NCBI GenBank assembly: GCA_026707545.1
Contig: JAPOWR010000001.1
Location: 1,951,778 to 2,015,777, forward strand
Direction: 5' to 3'
From: Acidobacteriota bacterium
GTDB taxonomy: Bacteria > Acidobacteriota > Thermoanaerobaculia > Multivoradales > Multivoraceae
DNA: 64,000 nucleotides
The notes under the pieces are model-generated. The model was not told the origin of the DNA, searched no databases, and saw only the letters and a list, made by a program, of their open reading frames with translations. Positions 7,888 to 16,362 of the stretch are shown here, one piece after another. Within the stretch, counting starts at the first letter, position 1, and every line of letters begins with the position of its first letter. Position numbers and translations under genes: made by a program.

Positions 7888-9393
7888 CTACAGAGCCGGA
7901 CCCGGCGTCTCCGGGTCGGCGGGAGCGGGCATGGTAAACGAAGCGGGATCGATATCGGCCCCGGCTTCAGCTTCCTGGATCCGCAACTCGGTGACGACCA
8001 GGCCCTCCACCGCGATCCGGATCTTCCCCGGCACCATCAACCCCCCAGCGTCCATGTAGTTGCTGATCGTCACTTCGATCTCTCCCGTCGACCCCAGGAA
8101 CGACCCCTCGAAGACGATCCGGCGCTCCAGGAAGTCCTCCCCGCCGAGGTAGAGAGCGCGCGCTTCGCCGTCCGCGGTCGTGACGTCCAGCCGGTAGGCC
8201 TCGTCGCGCTCGACCTTCTCGATACCCGCCAGCGAGGCCTCGAAGCCCGATCCCTCGCTGTCGGCGAGCCGGCCCCACATGAAGTCGGAGAGGATCCCCA
8301 GGGCCCCGATCGTCTCCGACGGCAGCGGCGTCGGCTCGAGGGCACCCGTCATCGGCGACACGTTCCACGCCGTCTCGCCGTCGTAGGCGATGACCATCGG
8401 CAGACCCTGCATGTCGATGTCGACGCGGAGTGACTCGGGGCGCGCGAAGGCCGCCGTCATCGGCACTTCGAAGCCGAGCATGACGATCGTGCCGGCGGCG
8501 CTGAGGGTCTGCACCTCGGCGGCCGAAGCCCCGCGCGTGTTCCGGTAGCGCGACAGGACCTCGTCCAGGCCGAGTGAGGCGTCGGCCATCTGGCCCGGCA
8601 TGAAGAAGATCTCGGGATCGATCTCCGGGTTGATCTCGAAGGAATCCAGGATCAGGGGCATCTCGCCGATCGCACTGCCCATGATCTGCCGGTGCGCCAG
8701 CATCAGGCCGTCGACCTCCCGGTAGTCCTCGAACCGGACCGTCGCGTCCTCCAGCCCGAAACCGAAGTCCGCCGGGTAGATCCTCTTCTTCTCGAGCCCG
8801 TCGTCGGTGCCGAGGAAGACCTGATGCGTCACGCCGCCGGGCGCGGTGACCACGAGCTTCCAGGCTTCGCCGCTCTCGATCTCCTCGCGGCCGGCGAGTT
8901 CCACCTGGTAACCCAACTCCGTGTACTCGAACCAGGGGCTGCTCAGCGCGGAGTCGGCGGCCTGCGCCGCCGCGGCCTCTCCTTCGAGCGCGCCCGGCTT
9001 GGCCTGGCCGGGCTGCTGGACCCACGCCTGCTGGCCGTCGAACGCCTGGATGAGGGCCATGCCGCCGAAGTCGCCTTCGACGCGACTCTGATTCGGCCGG
9101 CGCAGGTGAATCGTGAACGGGGCCTCCATGCCCTGCACCGACATCGTCCCGCTAGCCCTCACACTCTGAATCGAGCGCAGCTTCTCGAGACCACCCCGGG
9201 CCTCGTAGTGCATGGCCAGCACGCGGTCGAGTTCGCTGACCTCCTCCGCCTCCTGAGCCCAGACCGGCCCGACCGCCACGGCAAGCGCCACCAGCGCGAG
9301 ACACGCCCGGACTCGATGCTCTCGCCACCTGTACCGTACGCCGCGCCCCGTTTCCGCGCGAGCTATTGAGCCGATCGGTGCAGATCCCTTCAT
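7888..9393 (-). CDS. Periplasmic protein with two LolA-like (lipoprotein-sorting-type) units
   Basis: This is a 501-aa secreted protein with a signal peptide ending near VGPVWAQ. It holds two copies of the same unit: the first begins ELDRVLAMHYEARGG with VRASGTM, the second GLDEVLSRYRNTRG with LSAAGTIVM. Each continues into AFDGQQAW or AYDGETAW blocks and ends in repeated beta-strand blocks (FEDYREVDGLMLAHR, ISNYMDAGGLMVPGK). This looks like the half-barrel fold of LolA/LolB-like and DUF4292-type proteins, which bind lipid or lipoprotein acyl chains. I chose ATG 9393 because GGAGGATGAG precedes it. It is the first gene of the minus-strand run leading to the receptor and topoisomerase VI. A role delivering a hydrophobic ligand next to the outer-membrane receptor is inference. 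Confidence 0.75.
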   Translation of the reverse strand: MKGSAPIGSIARAETGRGVRYRWREHRVRACLALVALAVAVGPVWAQEAEEVSELDRVLAMHYEARGGLEKLRSIQSVRASGTMSVQGMEAPFTIHLRRPNQSRVEGDFGGMALIQAFDGQQAWVQQPGQAKPGALEGEAAAAQAADSALSSPWFEYTELGYQVELAGREEIESGEAWKLVVTAPGGVTHQVFLGTDDGLEKKRIYPADFGFGLEDATVRFEDYREVDGLMLAHRQIMGSAIGEMPLILDSFEINPEIDPEIFFMPGQMADASLGLDEVLSRYRNTRGASAAEVQTLSAAGTIVMLGFEVPMTAAFARPESLRVDIDMQGLPMVIAYDGETAWNVSPMTGALEPTPLPSETIGALGILSDFMWGRLADSEGSGFEASLAGIEKVERDEAYRLDVTTADGEARALYLGGEDFLERRIVFEGSFLGSTGEIEVTISNYMDAGGLMVPGKIRIAVEGLVVTELRIQEAEAGADIDPASFTMPAPADPETPGPAL

Positions 9394-9704
9394 CTCATCC
9401 TCCGCTGGCCGTCCGCCGCGAGGCCCGCCGGTGACCGCCAAGCCGGCTCGCTACCCCCAAACTGTGCCGGCATGATAACCGAACGGGGCTCGCCGCGAGC
9501 GCCGCAGCCAGTGCCTGCAAGCCCAGCATATCGATTCGGCGGCTTCACGCAACCGTTGAAAACAAAGAAGTTAACGCTCTCGCCGAGGTCACGGCGAAGA
9601 TCGTCGGCCGACTCACCGGCGGAGTCACGGCCTGGACCTAGTAGGGTGGCCGACCGAAGCTCTGGGCGCGGAGATTCGGGCCCTGCATTCGCCTCAACCG
9701 ACTC
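9394..9704. other. Divergent intergenic region (311 bp)
   Basis: This is the only gene-free stretch above 300 bp. It separates the minus-strand LolA-like operon from the plus-strand DUF898 gene and should contain both promoters. I see no tRNA, no RNA-gene fold and no convincing open frame. A TTGAAA at about 9557 is isolated and has no well-spaced -10 partner. The region is slightly richer in A/T near 9550-9570 than its neighbours. Confidence 0.6.
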
Positions 9705-10907
9705 ATGACGAACGAGCCCAGACACGACGCGTTCAACGAGCGGTCCGGCCGGGACAGCGCCAGCGGCGACGATCCCGACTCCATGTCGCTGGGCGATCTC
9801 CTCGATCAGGGCGGTGAGATCGGCGGACTCGTCGGTGAACCAAGCGAAGACGACACCAGCGGCGGTTCCCAAGCTCGGAAACTCCGCTTCACGGCCGACG
9901 GCCGGGAGTACTTCCGCATCTGGATCGTCAACGTCGCCCTGACGCTCCTGACGCTCGGGATCTACTCGGCCTGGGCGAAGGTGCGAGCCAGACGCTACCT
10001 CTACGGCAGCGTCTGGCTCGGCGACGCCGCCTTCGACTACACCGCGAACCCGGTTGCCATCCTGCGTGGACGGATCCTCGTTGCCACCGTCCTGGTGCTT
10101 CTCTGGGTCGCCCAGCTCTTCTCCATCGTCTACTACTACGCGGCGCTTCTCGCCCTGATGCCGCTCGTGCCATGGGTCGTTGTGCGCGCCCGGTCCTTCC
10201 AGATGCGCAACTCCAGGCATCGCGGTATCGCCCTCGACTTCCGCGGCAAGTACTGGGACGCCGCAGTCTGGTATCCGTTGTCCTGGGCCGCATCGCTCGC
10301 GACCCTGGGCCTTGCGAGACCTTTCACGGTCTTCGGGCGCGACCGTTTCCTGGTCGAGGAATCCCGTTTCGGCGCCGAGCCGTTCAGCTTCGCCGGCAAA
10401 CCCCGGCCCTACTACGGGATGTACGTAGTCACCGCGATTGTCGTCGGCGTCCTGTACGTCGGCGGACTCGTCGCCCTGTTCGTCGCAATCACCGCGTCGA
10501 TCATGGCTACGGGTTCCGATCCTGGCGATGCCTCACTCGACATGCGCCTCTTTCTCCTCGCCATGGTGGCCATCGCTGCAGCGATCAGCCTGTTCATCCT
10601 GGCCTACCTGCGCACCCGCCTGCTCAGCTACCGGTGGAGCAACACCCGGCTCGGCGAGGACACCTTCAGCCTGGCTCTCTCCTTCTCGAAGATGTTGTGG
10701 CTGTACGTGAGCAACGCCGCCCTGATCATCGGCACGTCCGGCCTGTTCATTCCCTTCGCCCGCATTCGGGTGCTTCGGTACGTCGTGGGCCAGTTCTCCG
10801 TCATCCAGACAGACACCGAACGGATGTTCGAGGCAGGCGAAACCCAAAGCGTAGCTGCGACCGGCGCCGAGGCCGCCGGCGAGTTCGGACTGGAGATCGG
10901 CATTTGA
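9705..10907 (+). CDS. DUF898 (YjgN-like) multi-pass membrane protein
   Basis: This is a 400-aa inner-membrane protein of the DUF898/YjgN family. A polar, acidic 60-residue N-terminus precedes LRFTADGREYFRIWIVN and TLLTLGIYSAWAKVRARRYLY, both hallmark DUF898 blocks. A related block repeats near the C-terminus (YVSNAALIIGTSGLFIPFARIRV), and the termini of the internal units carry the family's arginine-rich turns. About six to eight transmembrane helices are visible. The function of the family is unknown. Its stop codon overlaps the start of the M48 peptidase, so the two are probably co-translated, an association I also recall from Proteobacteria. ATG 9705 has no clear Shine-Dalgarno sequence. 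Confidence 0.88.
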   Translation: MTNEPRHDAFNERSGRDSASGDDPDSMSLGDLLDQGGEIGGLVGEPSEDDTSGGSQARKLRFTADGREYFRIWIVNVALTLLTLGIYSAWAKVRARRYLYGSVWLGDAAFDYTANPVAILRGRILVATVLVLLWVAQLFSIVYYYAALLALMPLVPWVVVRARSFQMRNSRHRGIALDFRGKYWDAAVWYPLSWAASLATLGLARPFTVFGRDRFLVEESRFGAEPFSFAGKPRPYYGMYVVTAIVVGVLYVGGLVALFVAITASIMATGSDPGDASLDMRLFLLAMVAIAAAISLFILAYLRTRLLSYRWSNTRLGEDTFSLALSFSKMLWLYVSNAALIIGTSGLFIPFARIRVLRYVVGQFSVIQTDTERMFEAGETQSVAATGAEAAGEFGLEIGI

Positions 10908-11980
10908 CCGGGATTCCCTGTCGCTACTACGACGGGCGCACCTCGCGGTGCCGTGCCGCCACTCTCGCGCTCACGACTGGAGGCGGACTCGTGATCGCAC
11001 GTGAGGGTCTGGAGGAACTTGTCGTCCACGAGAACGTCCGGATACCCGCTCGCGTCGCCGACACGCCGCGCTACATCCACCTGCCGGACGGCGGCGTGTG
11101 CGAAGTTCAGGACAATGACGCTCTGGACGCCGCGCATGCTCGCACCCGCCCTGACGCCGAATCGCGAGCCGATCGTTTCGGGCGCCTGCGCCATCGGCTG
11201 GACAGCACCTGGCGGGGCGCGGCGGCCGCACTGGCGGTTACCGCGGCGATTCTCTACTCGTTCACCGAATGGGGCGCGCCGGCCGTCGCCACAGTCGCCG
11301 TCGCGGCAACACCACCCGAAGTGGAAGCCGTCATCGGCGACAACCTCCTGACCCTGTTCGAACAGCTTCGGTTTCTCGAGCCATCCGAACTCTCGCCGAA
11401 CCGTCGCAACGAACTCCTGGCCGCCTTCGAGGAGATGTGCAGGGAGACTGGAATCGAGAACGCGGACCTCCGGTTCCACTCCGTCGGAGCTCCCAACGCA
11501 TTCGCCGTACCGGGCGGCACCGTCGTTCTCACGGACCTCCTGGTGGAGTTGGCCGAGGACGACGAGGAAATCATCGCGGTTCTCGCCCACGAATTGGGGC
11601 ACGTGTCGGGCCGCCACGTGATGCGAAGGGTGGCCCAGACGTCCTCGATGCTAGTTCTGTGGACGGCGTTCACAGGCGACGTGTCGGTCGCCACACTCTC
11701 CATCCTGGGGCCGGATCGGTTGCTGGCCCAGCGCTACTCGCGCTCCTTTGAACGTGACGCCGATCGATTCGCCTTCGACTATCTGCTCAGCGCCGGGATT
11801 CCGCCGACCCGACTCAGCGACATCGTGGGTCGGCTCAGCGGTGCCGGCCGGGAAGCGGGCGCACGAGCGGGTGGCAGCCCGCTGGACTGGCTTTCCAGCC
11901 ACCCGGGCGCTGCAGAGCGCGCCCGCAACGCGGAAGAAGCCGCGAAGCAAGCCGACGGCGGCGAACCTGCCGACGAGTGA
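10904..11980 (+). CDS. M48 family membrane metallopeptidase
   Basis: This is a zinc endopeptidase of the HtpX/Ste24-like M48 family, about 358 aa. The zinc motif is AHELGHVSGRH, and the downstream glutamate is in RSFERDADRFAFDYL, the usual second M48 signature. The N-terminal part (RYYDGRTSRCRAATLAL, then LPDGGVCEVQDNDALD) is the small beta domain that precedes many bacterial M48 enzymes. A single transmembrane helix lies around residues 105-125. I chose TTG at 10904 because it retains this N-terminal domain and overlaps the DUF898 stop codon (TTTGA), giving translational coupling; the first in-frame GTG (10992) would cut into the domain. Its likely role is envelope protein quality control. 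Confidence 0.88.
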   Translation: MTGIPCRYYDGRTSRCRAATLALTTGGGLVIAREGLEELVVHENVRIPARVADTPRYIHLPDGGVCEVQDNDALDAAHARTRPDAESRADRFGRLRHRLDSTWRGAAAALAVTAAILYSFTEWGAPAVATVAVAATPPEVEAVIGDNLLTLFEQLRFLEPSELSPNRRNELLAAFEEMCRETGIENADLRFHSVGAPNAFAVPGGTVVLTDLLVELAEDDEEIIAVLAHELGHVSGRHVMRRVAQTSSMLVLWTAFTGDVSVATLSILGPDRLLAQRYSRSFERDADRFAFDYLLSAGIPPTRLSDIVGRLSGAGREAGARAGGSPLDWLSSHPGAAERARNAEEAAKQADGGEPADE

Positions 11981-12006
11981 CCATCGCGGCCGAGCCGGCA
12001 TACTCT
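11977..12006 (+). promoter_or_regulatory. Possible sigma70-type promoter for the PhyH gene
   Basis: GTGACC (11977-11982) and TACTCT (12001-12006) are separated by 18 bp in the 96-bp gap before the dioxygenase gene. The match is partial, so confidence is low. Confidence 0.3.
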
Positions 12007-12076
12007 CAGGAAACACGACCGAAGCAAGTGACACTGGCCCGGATCGCCCACGGGGCCCGAGCAGGAGGCAACCGTC

Positions 12077-12925
12077 ATGGAGAAACTGACCCACGCCCAA
12101 CGCGAACAATGGGCGATCGACGGCTACATTCGCGTCGAACAGGCGCTGTCACCGGACCAGGTCGCGTTCTTCGACGCCGAGCTCGACCGTGTCCGCCAAC
12201 TACCAGGTTGGGAGCCGAGCCCGGACGGACCGTTGGGCCACTACGCCTGGCTCGACCACGCCGTCGACCGTGACCCCGAGGGCTTCATGGACCGCCGGGT
12301 CCTGCTCCACTACGACCAGGCCTTCCTCGACCTGATGGACGCGTCTCCCGTCTTCGACCTGATCAGGGACATCATGGGCCCCTACGTCGTGCTCAGCATG
12401 ACCCAGGCGATCGTTCGACCGTCCAACCCGCGCTGGCCGGGCTACACCCACACCGACGGCGGTGAGGCGCTCCGCCGCATCCGCGTCACCGAGACCAGTC
12501 TGCCGCTGGCGATGAAGGGGATGTACCTGCTCTCCGACATCACGGACGAGGACTGCGGCAACTTCACCGTCTTCCCCGGCAGCCACATGCGCCCGTTCCC
12601 CGACCGGCCCTACCCCGCCCCGGGCCCGAAGACGCCGGGCGCCGTCCAGCTCAAGGGCAAGGCCGGCGACTGCATCCTCTTCCCGCACTCGCTCTGGCAC
12701 GGTCCGTCCGTCAACGCGTCGCCTCGTGCCCGCAAGACGATCCTCTACAACTACTGCCAGTTGTTCCTGCGCACGTACGATCCGGAACCAACGCCCGAAG
12801 TCCTGGAACGCTGCACGCCGCGGCAGCGCCGCCTGCTCGGCGACCTCGGTTACGACTTCCGGCCGGGCTCGTACTTCTACGCGCCCCAGGACCAGGTCGA
12901 CGTGATCGTCGGCGAGGACGCCTGA
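12077..12925 (+). CDS. Phytanoyl-CoA dioxygenase (PhyH) family protein
   Basis: This is a 282-aa Fe(II)/2-oxoglutarate-dependent oxygenase. The facial triad is visible as HTD (H125, D127) and a distal histidine in LFPHSLWHGPSVN (H208 best placed), with an arginine (ARKTILYNY) suited to binding 2-oxoglutarate. Length and the opening THAQREQWAIDGYIRV match the PhyH family, which hydroxylates diverse small molecules; the substrate cannot be predicted. ATG 12077 has AGGAGG 7 nt upstream. It stands alone between the M48 and M28 genes and does not clearly share a pathway with them. Confidence 0.92.
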   Translation: MEKLTHAQREQWAIDGYIRVEQALSPDQVAFFDAELDRVRQLPGWEPSPDGPLGHYAWLDHAVDRDPEGFMDRRVLLHYDQAFLDLMDASPVFDLIRDIMGPYVVLSMTQAIVRPSNPRWPGYTHTDGGEALRRIRVTETSLPLAMKGMYLLSDITDEDCGNFTVFPGSHMRPFPDRPYPAPGPKTPGAVQLKGKAGDCILFPHSLWHGPSVNASPRARKTILYNYCQLFLRTYDPEPTPEVLERCTPRQRRLLGDLGYDFRPGSYFYAPQDQVDVIVGEDA

Positions 12926-12957
12926 CGGCCACGAAACGGGAGGATCTCACGAGCGCA

Positions 12958-13923
12958 GTGCACCCCGGCGGCCACTCCGCCCACCAGCGCCGGCTGGCAG
13001 GCGCCGCGCTGTGCGCTTGCATGGCGCTGGCGTGTTCCAGCATCGCCGGCCCGGGCCCGGAGCGCCCGGCGCTCCCCGCGGAACCACGGCAAGGCCCGCT
13101 GACCGGCCTGCTCGACGATCTGGGTCGGATCGTCGGCCGCGAGACGGTGGATCGCGGCGACGAACTGCTTCGCATGTTCCAGGAGCGCGGGCTCGAACCT
13201 TCTGTCCAGGAGTTTCCGGCTACCGCAACAGAGCGGCAGCCGCGAGAAAGCGGGAAGAACCTGATCGCCACGGTCGGTGAAGGTCCTCGCGACATCGTGG
13301 TCGGCGCGCACTACGACGTGGTCCGGCTCCAGGACGGCACGGTCGTCGGCGGCGCCGTGGACAACGGCGCTGCCTCGGTCGTCCTGACCAGGGTCGCGGA
13401 AACCCTGGGGCGACATGAGTTGAGCCACCGCGTCCGGGTCGTTCTCTTCGACCTTGAGGAAGCCGGGCTCCTCGGCTCTCAGGCCTACGTGCAGGCGGAA
13501 GGCGCCGCTCGCGTCGCCGCCATGGTCAACGTCGACGTGGTCGTCGGCGACGAGACGCTGATGTACGGACCGACCTCCCACGAGGGAAACGACACCGTCT
13601 ACCGCAGCCTCCGCGTCGCCTGCGCCGCGCGCGAGATCGCGTGCATGGGTTTCCCCCGCTATCCCCCGAGCGACGATCGCCCTTTTCAGGCCGCGGGCAT
13701 CCCCAACGTCTCGCTCGCCATGAACGGCGCCACGGCGTCGCATCAGATGTGGCTCGCCCTGAACGCGGGGCCCGAGTCCGGGCTCCGCGAGGGCTTCATG
13801 CCCGAGGTCTTCGGGATCATTCACTCGAGCAGAGACACCATCGAGCACGTCAGTGAAGCTGCGATGAACCATCTTCACGACCTGGTCGTCGCTCTCGTGC
13901 TTGAACTGGACAGGGCTCTCTGA
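12958..13923 (+). CDS. Secreted M28 family zinc aminopeptidase
   Basis: This is a 321-aa exported peptidase of the M28 family (bacterial leucyl aminopeptidase / glutaminyl-cyclase fold). The co-catalytic zinc ligands are visible in order: GAHYD (H118, D120), AVDNGA (D135), LEEAG (E167-E168), a later Asp in NVDVVVG and a C-terminal histidine in IIHSSRDTIEHV. The N-terminus has a hydrophobic segment ending in ACSS, so it may be a lipoprotein, although the lipobox is imperfect. The GTG start at 12958 lies 14 nt after a GGAGG, longer than ideal. A 9-bp gap follows before the M50-like gene, so the two are probably co-transcribed. Confidence 0.9.
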   Translation: MHPGGHSAHQRRLAGAALCACMALACSSIAGPGPERPALPAEPRQGPLTGLLDDLGRIVGRETVDRGDELLRMFQERGLEPSVQEFPATATERQPRESGKNLIATVGEGPRDIVVGAHYDVVRLQDGTVVGGAVDNGAASVVLTRVAETLGRHELSHRVRVVLFDLEEAGLLGSQAYVQAEGAARVAAMVNVDVVVGDETLMYGPTSHEGNDTVYRSLRVACAAREIACMGFPRYPPSDDRPFQAAGIPNVSLAMNGATASHQMWLALNAGPESGLREGFMPEVFGIIHSSRDTIEHVSEAAMNHLHDLVVALVLELDRAL

Positions 13924-13932
13924 GGAGGAGAC

Positions 13933-14610
13933 GTGTCGGACATGGAGCGGCAGGAAACCGGGCAAGTCCCGCTCCGCGAGTGGCTGCGAAGCGGCAAGTG
14001 GCTGGCCGGCTTGGCCGGCGGCGCGATCGCCGCTCCCATCGGGATCCAGCTTCACGAACTGGGACACTTCGCCGTCAACGTCGCATGTGGATTCCCAGAC
14101 AACGTCCTGCGCTACGCCTCGGTCAGTTGGACAGGTTCCAGCGAGTTCCGCCGGCTCTGGCGCGCCGGAGATGTCGAGGCGGCGGCCGCGATTGCCGAAC
14201 CGTGGCAGGTGGCCTTGAGCGCCGCCGCGGGACCGATCGTCTCCTATCTGACGGCCATCGGCTTCGTGCTCTGGGTCCGGAGATACGGCCCCGGTCCGCT
14301 TTCTCTGGTTCTCGGAAGCGGATTCGTCGCTCCCCTGCAAGGTGTAGCGGCGATTCCGGTCATCGCCATCGACCTGTTTGGTGGCGGATTCAGGGGAAAC
14401 CAGGACGAAGCCAACTTCGCGGCGATCACGGGAATCCCCGCGTCGCTCGCCGTCCTCCCCGGCCTCATCTGCCTGGTGTTCGGCTACTGGTTCCTCGTGA
14501 CTGCGCTTCCCAGGGGCCAGAGATCGCGCGCCGTCGGCCCACCGCTGGTCGGCGTCGCCCTGGGCATCGCCCTGTGGGGCTCGGTTCTGGGGCCTCAGGT
14601 TCTTCCCTGA
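13933..14610 (+). CDS. Integral membrane protein with HELGH motif (M50-like)
   Basis: This is a 225-aa protein with about five transmembrane helices. Its first helix carries QLHELGHFAVN, the zinc-binding motif expected in site-2-type (M50) intramembrane proteases. The third ligand of M50 enzymes usually lies in an NPDG motif; here the nearest candidate is GNQDEANF, so proteolytic activity is uncertain. GTG at 13933 follows GGAGGAG closely; an in-frame ATG at 13942 is an alternative start. It follows the M28 gene by 9 bp. I do not recognise a named family and would call it a putative membrane zinc protease. Confidence 0.7.
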   Translation: MSDMERQETGQVPLREWLRSGKWLAGLAGGAIAAPIGIQLHELGHFAVNVACGFPDNVLRYASVSWTGSSEFRRLWRAGDVEAAAAIAEPWQVALSAAAGPIVSYLTAIGFVLWVRRYGPGPLSLVLGSGFVAPLQGVAAIPVIAIDLFGGGFRGNQDEANFAAITGIPASLAVLPGLICLVFGYWFLVTALPRGQRSRAVGPPLVGVALGIALWGSVLGPQVLP

Positions 14611-14626
14611 TCGGCGGGCCGTCTCC

Positions 14627-15310
14627 TCAGGGCGGGTCGGCGTAGGGTTCGTCCATGGGCACGAACTCCGTCTCCAGCCGGGCCGCCGTGCTCCACCGGC
14701 GCATCGCCATCGTGTCGAGCAGGGCGCGGCAGTAGTCCTGGGCCTCCGCCGGCAGTGGCGGCTCGTAGGTCGCGAACCGTGAGGCGACCGGCAGGAAGTA
14801 GGCGTCGGCGGCCGAGAAGTTGCCGAACAGGTACGGGCTCCGCGTGCCGAACTCGGCTCGGGTATCGCGCCAAAACGCAGTCAGTCGTTCGATTTCGGCC
14901 ATGACCTCCGGCTCCTGGCCCTTACCCGGATGGTGCGAGCGAATGTTCATCGGCATGGCCGAGCGCAACGCCGGGTAGCCGGAGTGGAAGTTCGCGACCA
15001 GGGACCTGGCGCGGGCCCGGGCCCGGGCATCCACCGGCCAGACGCCACGATCCGGATAGAGCTCCGCCAGCCTCTCGACGATCGCCGAGGTATCGAACGT
15101 CGCGAACCCCCGTCCGGGTTCACCCTCCCACAGCACGGGCACGAGCCGCGTGGGCGACAGGGTGTCGATGTTCGCCTCCCAATCGGCGGAGTCGAACTTC
15201 ACCATTCGTTCTCCGAACGGAACGCCGAGCTCGGTCATCAGAGCCCAGGGTCGGAGCGACCAGGAAGAGTAGTTCTTGTTGCCGATGACGAGGGTGAGCG
15301 GCGCCGCCAT
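14627..15310 (-). CDS. Glutathione S-transferase family protein
   Basis: This is a cytosolic 227-aa protein. It starts with the thioredoxin-like GST domain: TLVIGNKNYSSWSLRPWA, in which the NYSSWS serine is the usual glutathione-activating residue, followed by VPVLWEG and the FDTSAIVERLAE helix. An all-helical C-terminal domain follows, with the characteristic FSAADAYFLPVASRF. Its role is probably detoxification or a glutathione-dependent isomerisation or reduction. It is convergent with the M50-like gene (16 bp apart) and divergent from the secreted protein at 15384. No Shine-Dalgarno sequence precedes ATG 15310. Confidence 0.9.
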   Translation of the reverse strand: MAAPLTLVIGNKNYSSWSLRPWALMTELGVPFGERMVKFDSADWEANIDTLSPTRLVPVLWEGEPGRGFATFDTSAIVERLAELYPDRGVWPVDARARARARSLVANFHSGYPALRSAMPMNIRSHHPGKGQEPEVMAEIERLTAFWRDTRAEFGTRSPYLFGNFSAADAYFLPVASRFATYEPPLPAEAQDYCRALLDTMAMRRWSTAARLETEFVPMDEPYADPP

Positions 15311-15368
15311 CGCGCGAGCATAGAAGAGATCCGCGACGTCCGGGGATGACGGACGCGAGTCCAGGCGC

Positions 15369-15374
15369 TATCCT
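15369..15374 (+). promoter_or_regulatory. -10 hexamer of a putative leaderless promoter
   Basis: TATCCT lies exactly 9 nt before the GTG start at 15384, and no Shine-Dalgarno sequence is present. The predicted transcription start falls at or within a base or two of the start codon. Confidence 0.5.
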
Positions 15375-15383
15375 GAAAAACAG

Positions 15384-16328
15384 GTGCTCCGATCACGCAG
15401 CCCGGGCCTCCTGTTCGCGCTGGCCGCCGCCCTGGTGGCTGCGGCGTCGCTGAGCGCGCAGGCCGACCCGAACTGGACCCCGCCCGGCGACATCGACGGG
15501 CTGTGGGACTTCGCCACGGCAACACCGCTGCAACGCCCTTCCGCTCACGCCGACAAGGAGTACTTCACGGCCCAAGAGGCCGCCCAGTTCGAGCGCGACA
15601 CGATCGCGCGCCGCGCAGAGGCCCAGAAGAGGAGCCCGAGCGTCCACGCGCCCTACTGGCTCGACCACGGGCGCCACGTGCAGGAGTCCCGCCGCACGTC
15701 GCTGATCTTCGACCCTCCGAGCGGCCGCATTCCGCCGATGACCGAGGACGGCCGGCGCCGCGCACAGGAACGGCGCGACGTGCGCGCCAGTCCGCCGACC
15801 GGACCCGAGGATCGGAACCTCTGGGAACGCTGCCTGATGGGTTTCAACGCCGGACCGCCGATGAACCCGGGCGGCTACAACAACAACGTGCTGATCCTGG
15901 TGACGCCCGACACCGTGGCGCTCCTCAACGAGATGGTCCACGACACCCGGATCGTCCCGCTCGACGACCAACCCCGACTGCCCGAGCACCTGCGCCAGTT
16001 CAAGGGCGATTCACGCGGCTACTGGGACGGCGCAACCCTGGTCGTCGAGACCCGCAACTTCGACCCGCGAATCAGCTTCGCCGGCTCCGGCGGCAACATG
16101 CGACTCGTCGAGCGCTTCACCCGCTTCGACGAGACGACTCTTATCTACGAGTACACGATCGACGACCCGGAGTCCTTCGAGCGCCCCTGGAGCGCACGGG
16201 TCGAAATGAAGCGGTCGGATCAGGCGATCTTCGAGTACGCCTGCCACGAGGGCAACTACGGCCTGCTCAACATCCTCGAGTACGCGCGCACCAACGAGCA
16301 GCGGGCTAACGAGGCTCCAGCAGAGTGA
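15384..16328 (+). CDS. Secreted protein of an Acidobacteriota-enriched family of unknown function
   Basis: This is a 314-aa exported protein with a signal peptide ending in ASLSAQA. It contains the conserved blocks of a family I recall as abundant in soil Acidobacteriota: GDIDGLWDFATATPLQRP, SRRTSLIFDPPSGRIPPMT, then a Cys in LWERCLMGFNAGPP, PGGYNNNV, VPLDDQPRLP and GDSRGYWDGATLVVETRNF, and finally EYACHEGNYGLLNIL. A second, more diverged member lies at 62482. No catalytic motif is evident and the family has no established function; a periplasmic binding or enzymatic role on plant- or polymer-derived compounds is speculation. Confidence 0.8.
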   Translation: MLRSRSPGLLFALAAALVAAASLSAQADPNWTPPGDIDGLWDFATATPLQRPSAHADKEYFTAQEAAQFERDTIARRAEAQKRSPSVHAPYWLDHGRHVQESRRTSLIFDPPSGRIPPMTEDGRRRAQERRDVRASPPTGPEDRNLWERCLMGFNAGPPMNPGGYNNNVLILVTPDTVALLNEMVHDTRIVPLDDQPRLPEHLRQFKGDSRGYWDGATLVVETRNFDPRISFAGSGGNMRLVERFTRFDETTLIYEYTIDDPESFERPWSARVEMKRSDQAIFEYACHEGNYGLLNILEYARTNEQRANEAPAE

Positions 16329-16362
16329 CGCCAAGCAGCCGCGGGCGGGTCTAGCCGCCGCC

